Shown here piece by piece: positions 9,033-16,992 of a stretch of DNA of 64,000 nucleotides (its first letter is position 1; each line of letters starts with the position of its first letter). The position numbers were made by a program, and so were the translations under genes. The notes beneath the pieces are model-generated. The model saw only the letters and a list, made by a program, of their open reading frames with translations, did no database searches and had not been told where the DNA came from. Source of the DNA: CAVPMW01 sp963706515 (GTDB taxonomy: Bacteria; Chloroflexota; Anaerolineae; Anaerolineales; UBA4823); NCBI GenBank assembly GCA_963706515.1, contig CAVPMW010000007.1, positions 124,001 through 188,000 on the forward strand, read 5' to 3'.

Positions 9033-10566
9033 CTATGGAGTAGAGGCTGAAGGTATCACCGGAAGGGATACCTCAAAAGTTGAACCTATCCCCGGCTCGC
9101 TTTGAACCTGGATTTCCCCCCCATGCGCCTGAGCGATCCATTGGGCAATCGACAGGCCTAAGCCCGTTCCAGAGGGAATTTGGTCACCCTCGTCCTCATA
9201 ATCACTTTCCTGGCGAGTTCGGGCCTTGTCCACCTGATAAAAGCGGTCAAATAAATGCGGGAGATATTCCGGGCTGATCCCTGGGCCATTATCGCTGATC
9301 GCGCGCCCAGGCCCACATTTGTTGGTTGGCATCCCGCATACCGGTCTCTACCAGCACACGTTTCTCGTCTGCAGCGGAATACTTGATCGCGTTTTCCACA
9401 AGGTTGGTGAGCATCTGGAAGAGATACTGCCGGTCACCAGATACCAGCAGCTCCGGCAGATCGCCGGTAGATATGCGCACCTGGTCCTTGGCAGCCAGTG
9501 GAGCCAGGCGCTCCACGACTTCTAAAGCCACATCGCTTAGATCTACTTCCTCTTTATGCAGCACTACCTGACCGGCATCCATACGAGCCAGAGTGAGCAG
9601 GTTATTGACCAGACGGATCATAAACTGGTTTTCGGAATAGATGATGGATAAAGCCCGTTCGTAATCGGCGGGCGAGTGCTGAGCAGCCAGCACCCGGCTG
9701 GCTTCCAGCTCAACGATGGTTAAAGGGGTCCTCAGCTCGTGACTGGCGTCGGCGGTGAACTGCCGCTGGCGTTCGAAAGCCGCCTGCAAGCGATCCAGCA
9801 TGGCATCGAATGTATCCGCCAGCTCTCCAAGCTCATCCTTCTGTTCCAGGTGCAGGCGCATGCTGAGATCTGTTTCACCGATGGTCTGTGCGGTGTGGGT
9901 AATCGTTTTGACCGGTCGCATCGCGCGATCTGCCAGCCAAACCCCGCCAATCATCGCAATAGCCAGTGTGCTTAATACCCCCAATGTGAGTGAGACAAAC
10001 AACCGGGGTAGCTGGTTATCCGGATCAATTGGGTCTGCCAAAAGAATAAAACCGCCCAGTTTGCCTTGAAGAGCTACCGGTGCCAGCAGCATAACGTATT
10101 TTGACTGTGATCCAACTGCGGAGGTGCTGACCAAGCGCGGCATGGGCGAGCCTTTTCCGTTCAAATCTTGCCCGTCAACGGTCTTTTGGAATAGCTGGCT
10201 GACGCCGTTCGCATCCATCGTTCCCCAATTTTGGACGACCTGACCGCCGGTGTCGACGAAAGCAAACACTTCTCCTTCCTGCGAGAGTACAGAGTTGCTA
10301 TCTGGATCACCTGAGGGTGGCAAGGCTGACCGGTCAATGAAATTCGGTCCGGTAATATGGAGCAGCGCTTCCAACCGCCGGGTGCGGAAATCCAGCCGCC
10401 TGAACGCCGCCAATTCCAGCTCTTGTTTCTGACGGGTATAGATAAAAGCAGAGAAAGATACGACCACAACCCCCAGGATCAGCACGAACCACAAGGCGAG
10501 CCGAAAGCGAACGCTGCGTACGACTGTAAACAATCGATCGGGTAATTTTTTTGGCGTTCCGAGCAT
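9033..10566 (-). CDS. Sensor histidine kinase, HAMP type (frameshifted)
   Basis: A transmembrane sensor of about 510 residues. It has a helix at about residues 20-43, an extracytoplasmic domain to about residue 180, a second helix (LFVSLTLGVLSTLAIAMIGG) and a HAMP linker. The HisKA box has the phospho-accepting His in DASHELRTPL. The N box is NLVENAIKYS. After a single extra base near 9300, the second frame supplies the G1 box DNGPGISPEYL, F box LFDRFYQ and G2 box GTGLGLSIAQW. It lies 12 bases after the response-regulator gene, its evident partner. The signal is unknown; linkage to an efflux system suggests envelope or antimicrobial stress. Confidence 0.88.
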
Positions 10567-10578
10567 GCTAGATCCGTC

Positions 10579-11256
10579 TCATTCGACTGGCTTACGCATG
10601 CGGTAGCCAACCCCGCGCACAGTTTCGATCAGCTTGGGATCAAAGGGTTCGTCTATCTTACGGCGCAACCTGCGGATATAGACATCGACGATATTCGAGG
10701 CGCCATCGTAGTCGTAGCTCCAGACATGGTTCTCAGCCATCTCACGGGTGATCAGCCGGTTCGGGTTGCGCATCAAATACTCCATCAAGGCAAATTCTTT
10801 CGTGGTTAGGTCGATGGGCACGCCTCCCCTAAGGACCATGTGCGCGCTGATATCGAGAGTAAGATCGCCGATCGTCAATGCCCCGGTTTTATCCGATGAC
10901 TCCCTGCGCAGTAAAGCCCGCAAGCGCGCCCGCAGCTCGCTGATCGCGAAGGGTTTCACCAAATAGTCATCCGCCCCGCTATCCAGGCCTCTCACCCGAT
11001 CTTCAACGGTGTCGCGAGCGGTAAGCATCAAGATGGGGGTATTGATCCGCTGCCGGCGTAATTCTTTGCATACTTCCAACCCGTCCCTTCTCGGGAGCAT
11101 GATATCGAGAATGATGACGTCATACTGCGTCATTTCAGCCAGCTCCTGACCTTCGATCCCATCATAGGCGACATCCACTGCATAGCCGTCGTCGACGAGG
11201 CTCAATTTCAGGGAATTACTCAAACGCCGGTTATCTTCCACCAGGAGAATTCGCAT
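10579..11256 (-). CDS. OmpR/PhoB-family response regulator
   Basis: A receiver domain with the acidic pocket (VEDN), phospho-acceptor Asp in VIILDIMLPRRDG, switch Thr in MLTARD and the conserved Lys in DYLVKPF, followed by a winged-helix DNA-binding domain (about residues 130-225; TTKEFALMEYLMRN, VDVYIRRLRRKID, VRGVGYRM). ATG 11256 (MRILLVEDN) is preferred over an in-frame TTG at 11277. It heads the two-component plus efflux operon and lies divergent to the exported helical protein at 11476, so it probably controls both. Confidence 0.93.
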   Translation of the reverse strand: MRILLVEDNRRLSNSLKLSLVDDGYAVDVAYDGIEGQELAEMTQYDVIILDIMLPRRDGLEVCKELRRQRINTPILMLTARDTVEDRVRGLDSGADDYLVKPFAISELRARLRALLRRESSDKTGALTIGDLTLDISAHMVLRGGVPIDLTTKEFALMEYLMRNPNRLITREMAENHVWSYDYDGASNIVDVYIRRLRRKIDEPFDPKLIETVRGVGYRMRKPVE

Positions 11257-11313
11257 GATCGGATTATAGTCTTCCAAGATGACAAACTGATGAACAACGC
11301 CATAAGAGAATCT

Positions 11314-11358
11314 GGATGCTGGATGAGTTTTTATTAATTCATCCGGATGTCATCATCC
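11314..11358. promoter_or_regulatory. GGATG/CATCC repeat cluster between divergent genes
   Basis: GGATG occurs at 11314, 11321 and 11345, and CATCC at 11340 and 11354. GGATGA (11321-11326) pairs with TCATCC (11339-11344), and GGATG (11345-11349) pairs with CATCC (11354-11358). The cluster lies in the 220-base gap between the response regulator and the divergent exported protein. It could be the operator of that regulator. Confidence 0.35.
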
Positions 11359-11475
11359 CCTGGTAACCTTGTGAGTAATCCTGGCTGGAAAGGACAAATT
11401 AATTCCTGAGCTCAGATCGGACCAGCCGGAAACCCGTCATGAACAATATAGGGATATACCTTGAAAGGAGCAAAT

Positions 11476-12222
11476 ATGGCAAAAACCAAGATACTCTGGA
11501 TCAGTATAGCTGCACTTAGCGTAATAGGCGTCCTAACCCTCGGTCTGACGCTGGCGTTAATCCCAGCAATCCGGACCTTCGCGCAGGCGCCAACTCCCCA
11601 ACCCACTCCGGGCGTTTCCGTGAAAAACACATGGAGTGTTTACGAGGAAAGCTTCATGAGCGCCTTTGCCGCCCGTTTGGGAGTAACCGCAGATAAAGTC
11701 AAGGAAGCGTTTTCTGGAGCGTTCAGCGACACGCTCGACCAGGCTGTGAAGGATGGTCTGATCACCCAGGCAGAGGCGGATCAAATGAAAAGCGATTTCA
11801 CAAATCGCTTCGATCAGGGAAGCTTGCCTGGGTTTCAACTCCCCTTTGGGTTTAAGCACGGTCCAGGATCTGGACCGATGGGATTTGGGCCTAAAGGCTT
11901 CAGCGAAGGATTCATGGATAAACGAGGCGGGTTCAATCTCGCATCCTTCGCCAAAGCGCTCAATATGACCGAAGCGGAGCTGCGCACCGAGCTGCAGAGC
12001 GGCAAGAGTATTGCCACAATTGCCACGGAAAAAAGTGTTGACCTGGCACAGGTCAAGACAAGCGTGCTGGCCGACTTTAAGTCCCAGCTCGATCAGGCCG
12101 TGGCAGCTGGCAAGCTCGTCCAGACGATGGCTGATCAAATCTACAACGAGTTCTCCACCAACTTCGATACCATCGTCAACCAGACCCAGCCAATGGGCCG
12201 CGGGTTCAACTGGATGCATTAG
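11476..12222 (+). CDS. Exported alpha-helical protein, DUF2680-like repeats
   Basis: ATG 11476 has the ribosome-binding site AAAGGAG five bases upstream; an earlier in-frame TTG (11461) is inside that site. The product (248 aa) has a signal peptide (ILWISIAALSVIGVLTLGLTLAL, cleavage likely after TFAQA). Two helical repeats follow, each pairing a segment like LGVTADKVKEAF or LNMTEAELRTELQ with one like LDQAVKDGLITQAEADQM or LDQAVAAGKLVQTMADQI. The latter resembles the DUF2680 pattern. The region between is Gly/Pro/Phe-rich. It is transcribed away from the two-component and efflux operon. Function unknown; envelope-stress periplasmic proteins of this type are common. Confidence 0.68.
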   Translation: MAKTKILWISIAALSVIGVLTLGLTLALIPAIRTFAQAPTPQPTPGVSVKNTWSVYEESFMSAFAARLGVTADKVKEAFSGAFSDTLDQAVKDGLITQAEADQMKSDFTNRFDQGSLPGFQLPFGFKHGPGSGPMGFGPKGFSEGFMDKRGGFNLASFAKALNMTEAELRTELQSGKSIATIATEKSVDLAQVKTSVLADFKSQLDQAVAAGKLVQTMADQIYNEFSTNFDTIVNQTQPMGRGFNWMH

Positions 12223-12238
12223 ATCATCCAGCTAATGG

Positions 12239-12284
12239 GGTTGGTAGCTCGTGATTAATTTCATGGACTACCAACCTTTTTTAT
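12239..12284 (+). terminator. Intrinsic terminator
   Basis: GGTTGGTAG (12239-12247) pairs with CTACCAACC (12268-12276), followed directly by TTTTTTAT. It lies 17 bases after the stop of the exported helical protein. Confidence 0.85.
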
Positions 12285-12386
12285 CTCCTTGAAAGTTTCC
12301 CAATTCATCGTATTGTCATCTTCTTAGGTTATATTCTCTGTCATTCTCGAATCCATTTCATGAGATTTTATGTAAGAGAGGTCAGC

Positions 12387-12749
12387 ATGATGAAACACGC
12401 CACAGCATTGATCGCAGCATTCCTGATCACGATCGTAGTAGGTTTGGGTATGTTCGTGATCGGTGGAAATGCCGCTTTGAATAAGGATGGCAGTACGCCG
12501 CTCGACTCGCCTCAGCAATCAAGCTCAGCAGATCCGGTCGACAATAACCAATCCCGGATCGATCAGCTGCAGAGTCTGGTCACGCAGTACCAGCAGCGTG
12601 AGCAGCAGTATCAGAATGAGCTGAATACTGCTCAACAACAATTAGATCAAGCTAACACGACTATCGGGCAGTACCAGCAATTATTCCAGGCTTTGATCCA
12701 ACGAGGTGTCATCCAGGTCGACCAGAGTGGCAGGGTATTGATCCGCTGA
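12387..12749 (+). CDS. Membrane-anchored coiled-coil protein (120 aa)
   Basis: ATG 12387 (MMKHATALIAAF) follows a GAGAGGT ribosome-binding site; the longer frame from 12360 has none. Residues 5-28 form a membrane anchor, then a Ser/Asp/Gln linker, then a Gln-rich coiled coil of about 45 residues (IDQLQSLVTQYQQREQQYQNEL and on), ending in a short beta segment VIQVDQSGRVLI. It leads a co-directional run into the ApbE and ferric-reductase-like genes and may be a scaffold for them. Family not recognised. Confidence 0.6.
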   Translation: MMKHATALIAAFLITIVVGLGMFVIGGNAALNKDGSTPLDSPQQSSSADPVDNNQSRIDQLQSLVTQYQQREQQYQNELNTAQQQLDQANTTIGQYQQLFQALIQRGVIQVDQSGRVLIR

Positions 12750-12806
12750 GCTTGCCCCGGTACATTTTCAACCCGAAATCTGAGTTTAGAAATGAGGAAG
12801 TGAGAT

Positions 12807-13070
12807 ATGAATATTTTTAAAAATGGGCTGCGAATATGGATTGCATTGAGCAGTGTGGCAGGTTTCCTGGGAGGCTGGGCGCTGTTAGCCCATGCGCCTA
12901 AACCAATCCAGGCCGCCGCCCAGGCTCCCGTCCAGGTAGATGAGGCGCCCTTGCCGACACTGGCTCCAATCCCTGGGCTGAGACAGGGTAGTAACAGCAG
13001 TTTACAGCAATTCCAGGTAATACCGCAATCCAATCGTTTCGGTTCCCGGCTGCGCACTGGCGGGTCCTGA
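12807..13070 (+). CDS. Small membrane protein ending in RLRTGGS
   Basis: The 87-residue protein has one transmembrane segment (about residues 8-29, IWIALSSVAGFLGGWALLAHA), a Pro/Ala-rich spacer and a short C-terminal tail, FGSRLRTGGS. It is 12 bases upstream of the FMN transferase gene. A Thr near a Gly/Ser pair at the end is reminiscent of FMN-attachment sites used by ApbE, but the canonical [DN]-G-A-[TS]-x motif is absent, so this is only a suggestion. An AGGAAGTGAG ribosome-binding site precedes the ATG. Confidence 0.55.
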   Translation: MNIFKNGLRIWIALSSVAGFLGGWALLAHAPKPIQAAAQAPVQVDEAPLPTLAPIPGLRQGSNSSLQQFQVIPQSNRFGSRLRTGGS

Positions 13071-13081
13071 CGGTCAATCCG

Positions 13082-14021
13082 ATGGAATATTACGAGTTTC
13101 GCGCCATGAATTCCGCAATCGTGATGGCTGCGGAAGGCACGCCGGATAGCTTAGAACGCGGCTTTCAGGCAGCGCGCAAAACCATCGAGAATTATGAGCG
13201 ACGCTTTACCCGGTTTTCGGAGCAAAGTGAGCTGGCAGAGCTGAACCGCTCTGCCGGGAACTGGTTTTGCGCTTCCCCTGCAATGTTTGAACTGGTCAGC
13301 TTATCGAGGCAGTATTATCAGCTGACCGGTGGGCTTTTCGACCCGGCCATCCTCCCGGCCTTAAAACAGGCAGGCTACAACCAGAGTCTCGATGAAATTC
13401 GGATTCATGGCGCGAGCTCGATTACGTGCAGATAACATCGCCGGCGGACGGCCAGTTTTTACGATGCTGGAATTGGATGAGGATTCCGAAAGGATTTTTC
13501 TGCCAGCAGGAATGGAAATCGACCTGGGAGGGATCGCTAAAGGTTGGATCGCTGAGCAGGCAGCAAAAATACTTTCCCAATTTGCTCCGGCTTGTGCGGT
13601 CAATGCCGGTGGCGATATGTATCTCTGCGGCTTGCCTGCCAACCAGGTTGGATGGGAAGTCTCTCTGGAGGATCCATCTAACCCCGAGCAGGACCTCGCC
13701 CTTTTGAGAGTTGGCCCCGGGGCTGTGGCAACTTCCTCCATAACTAAAAGGAATTGGCTGTTGGACGGCAGGCTGAAGCACCATCTGATCGATCCACGCC
13801 GCGGCGAGCCTGCCGATACGGAATGGCTGAGCGTGACTGTAATCGCTCCGCAGGCGGCAGCCGCAGAGGTATTTGCTAAAGTTTTACTGATCGGCGGATC
13901 TGACCTGGCCATGGAGCTCGTTCCCGAAGATAGCGAGATCAGCTTCATCGCAGTCGATCGCGAGAAATCATTGTGGGCTTCAGCCAGGCAAACTGCCGAA
14001 AGCATCTTACCCATATCATAG
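13082..14021 (+). CDS. apbE: FAD:protein FMN transferase (frameshifted)
   Basis: ApbE attaches FMN covalently to Thr or Ser of partner redox proteins, using FAD and magnesium. Seen here: an N-terminal helix domain (ERRFTRFSEQSELAELNRSAG), the motif IDLGGIAKGWIAEQAA, VNAGGDMY, a SSITKRNW loop and the metal-site HHLIDPRRG. One extra base near 13430 shifts the frame; the repaired length is about 312 aa. No signal peptide is visible, so either it acts in the cytoplasm or the N-terminus is mis-called. It sits between a small membrane protein and a ferric-reductase-like membrane protein, which points to a flavinylated electron-transfer module. Confidence 0.88.
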
Positions 14022-14116
14022 ATATTTTTTAGTTTGTTTCTCGGTAATTGGCCGGTAGACAAACCGGGCAAGAGGCGCTCCTTCCGGTCAATAACCCGAG
14101 ATAGTAGAGGTGATTT

Positions 14117-14867
14117 ATGCAAGCACGTGCCGTAAGTAATGTACCTAAGAAACGCAATCGACTGCGATCGGTGATCATCGCAACGATCATCATCATTGCG
14201 GGACTCATCTTCATTGGCATCGGCTCTCTTTTTGCGGATGCTTTCAGGCAGAGCAGCCCCGGGAGAATTCTCGCAAACGTAACCCAATGGCTGTTTGCCC
14301 TCAATCACGTCCAACTCTGGTGGTATGTCACCCGGTCTGCCGGGTCTGGTCGCTTATCTCCTGCTGTGGTTATCCACTGCCTGGGGGCTGGCGGTTTCGA
14401 GTAAGATCACCGACACTCTGTTGCATCGCGCCTATACTTACGATTTTCACCAATTTATTTCCCTGCTCGCGATCGGCTTCATGATTTTGCACTTTTCTGT
14501 ACTGTACTTAGATCGTTATCTACCGTTCTCGGTCGTACAAGTCCTCGTCCCCTTTACATCTACCTACCGGCCTGTGTGGGTTGGCATCGGGATAATCTCC
14601 TTCTATATCATGCTGTTGGTTACTGTGACTTTTTACATGCGCCGCAGGATCGGGGTAAAAGCCTTCCGCAGCATTCATGTGCTCAGTTTGGTCGGCTACC
14701 TGGGCGCAACCTTACATGGGCTGTTTGCAGGAACAAACTCTCCGCTGGTCTCCATGCAGCTTTTATATAAAGGGTCTTTTCTCGTAATAATTTTCCTTAC
14801 AGCCTACTGGCTGATGCTTGCAGCACAGAAGCGGTTCCCCTCTCCACAAAATACCTACCGGGCTTAA
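14117..14867 (+). CDS. Ferric-reductase-like transmembrane haem protein (frameshifted)
   Basis: About 250 residues with a short basic N-terminus and six or seven transmembrane helices. Histidines at membrane positions (FHQFISLLAIGFMILHF, SIHVLSLVGYLGATLHGLF) suit the bis-haem site of the ferric reductase-like (FRD/YedZ) domain. An extra T near 14340, in the segment reading TRSAGLVAYLLLW, splits it into two frames. It would carry electrons across the membrane, possibly with the ApbE-modified partner and the multihaem cytochromes that follow. Confidence 0.78.
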
Positions 14868-14943
14868 TTGTCTGCTTAATCATAAATAAGATAAAATTAA
14901 CCACAATACTCTGAAATACTTGTAAACTAATTCCTTCAAGATT

Positions 14944-14975
14944 AGAACCCCCAGCGGAGGAGATAGCGGGGTTCT
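14944..14975 (+). terminator. Hairpin after the ferric-reductase-like gene, possible terminator
   Basis: AGAACCCC (14944-14951) pairs with GGGGTTCT (14968-14975); the following bases CTTGATTGTC are only moderately T-rich. It lies 77 bases after the stop codon and before the cytochrome operon. Confidence 0.4.
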
Positions 14976-15011
14976 CTTGATTGTCTATTCCTGGCTCAGG
15001 TCTATGGTCGA

Positions 15012-16548
15012 GTGATTCACGCTATATATAGATCAATGAAGCGACAACATCCGTTCATTTCATTATTTGGGCTGCTTATGACGGTTGTGCTGCTGGCTGG
15101 AATCGGTTTATCGATATGGTTTCGAGGTGGCATGGCGTTCAGTCCGGGGCGCTTGAGCGCCAAGCGCCTGCCGGGTGTCCAGCTGAGCGGGTTCGCCTCG
15201 CATGCTGATTTCGAGGCTACGTGCAGTTATTGCCACGCACCGGTGACCTCCCCCCAATATGTGCTCTGCGAAAACTGCCATACGGAGATCAAAGTGGAAA
15301 TCTCCACACAGTCGGGAATCCATGGGAAGATCAGCACGATCCAGCAATGCGCAGATTGCCATCCTGAGCACCGCGGCAAGAATTTCGATCCAGGGCTGGT
15401 CGGATTGGAAAAATACGACCATTCATTGACCACTTTCAGCCTGATCCGCCACCAGGTCAACTACGATGCTACCGCGATGGAATGCTCTGCCTGCCATACG
15501 ACCGATCATGGTTTTGCCACCCCTGAAGAAAAATGCACGCTCTGTCACGGGACTCATGATCAGGTTTTCATGATCCAGCACGTAAAAGATTTCGGTCCGA
15601 AGTGTCTGGATTGCCATGATGGTCAGGATCGCCTGGCCAAGTTTGACCACAGCCAAAGCCACCTTTCCCCTGGAAGGGAAACACGCCGACCTGAATTGTG
15701 TCCAGTGCCATACCAGGCCAACCCAGGCTTCTGTTCAATTTACTGCCTCAACCTTTGGTGAGGCGCCTCAAGATTGCGCCGGTTGCCACGCAGAGCCTGC
15801 CTCACACCTGGGTGTATTTGCCGCAGATTGTTCCCTCTGCCACAGCACGGATGCCTGGCTGCCCGCCAGGCTGGACGGGAAGCCGTTCGATCATTCGGTG
15901 GATACCGCTTTCAGCCTGACACTCCATTCCAAGGATTACAACGGCAATCCGATCTCCTGCAAAGGCTGTCACACGACGGATATCCACAAAATTGACGTGC
16001 AGACCTGTATCACCTGCCACGCCGGTGCGCTCGACCTGAAGAAGGACCCGAGCAAAGCAGAATTCATGCAGAAGCACACTGCCCAATATGGATCGAAGTG
16101 CATGGATTGCCACGACGGCGTCGACCGGATGAGCAATTTCAACCACGACCAGGTTTTCGCACTGAACGGCGCCCACAAGACGATTGCCTGCACCGACTGC
16201 CATAAGGATCGAACGTTCAAAGGTACTGCCAGGGAATGTTCTGCCTGCCACGCAGAGCCCAAGATCCACGCTGGTTTCTTCGGTCTGCAGTGCCAGGATT
16301 GCCACTCCGAGCAGGCGTGGACTCCAGCCAGGTTAGTGAAGCACGGTTTTCCGATCGATCACGGCGGAAATGGTGACGTTCCTTGTGCAACCTGCCATAC
16401 AAAAACCTATACGGAATACACCTGCTACGGCTGCCACGATCACCAGCCGCAAGAGATTCAAGAGTCGCATCTCGATGCTGGGATTACACTCGAAGAGCTC
16501 CCGAACTGCACCAAATGCCATCTTGACGGACTTACTCATGAAAATTGA
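15012..16548 (+). CDS. Membrane-anchored 18-haem c-type cytochrome (frameshifted)
   Basis: An N-terminal hydrophobic segment (about residues 18-38) anchors or exports the protein, followed by 18 CxxCH haem-attachment motifs over about 510 residues: six in the first frame (CSYCH through CLDCH) and twelve in the second (CVQCH through CTKCH). An extra base near 15650 separates the frames at DHSQ/KATFPLEGKHADLNC. Many additional His residues (HSLTTF, FDHSVDTAF, FNHDQVF) could serve as distal ligands, as in cytochrome c3/c7-type domains. GTG 15012 or ATG 15036 may be the start. It likely forms an electron conduit on the outer face of the membrane. Confidence 0.88.
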
Positions 16549-16597
16549 GGTTAATTTAATAAAAAGAGGATGAGCTCATTTTGCAAATTGAGAAACT

Positions 16598-16709
16598 GAG
16601 CAAACCGCTGAAAATATTTTTAATTAATCGGTGCTCTAGATAGTGGATTGCTCCAGTGATTGGCCTTCTTAGCGCTGAATTATATAAAGTTACTTTCGGC
16701 CAATCACAT
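16598..16709 (+). repeat. Dispersed two-hairpin repeat, copy B
   Basis: It matches copy A at 4054-4165 over its whole length with scattered substitutions. Hairpin 2 (arms 16656-16665 and 16698-16707) is perfectly kept. Hairpin 1 (16600-16609 with 16642-16651) has lost some pairing. It lies 50 bases after the 18-haem cytochrome stop. Confidence 0.7.
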
Positions 16710-16992
16710 ATTTACGATAAATCTGATAAGTTCAATCCAGAATAGATGAGAATACGATTAAATTTGATGAGAATCCCGTTATATTCGTCCTTAAGTATCG
16801 TCATAGTTGGTAAGGAGAATTGCGTGGGTTCCCGCGTGCTCTACACAAGCCATTGCATAAAAAAGCAGGCTCTTTGGGATACAGGCACGCGTATAAACCT
16901 GCTCTTAACTGCCTAAACATATGCCCCATATTCCTGATTCTGCCCGTATGCTCACTGCCAGACCTGTTGACTATCTTGCCTGAGGACCAAAG
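16710..16992. other. Leader region of the 32-haem cytochrome gene
   Basis: AT-rich at first (16710-16800), then mixed. No convincing -35/-10 pair could be chosen, although GTTATATTC near 16779 could contain a -10. A short open frame at 16820-17008 overlaps the cytochrome start and shows no protein-like features. Confidence 0.35.
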
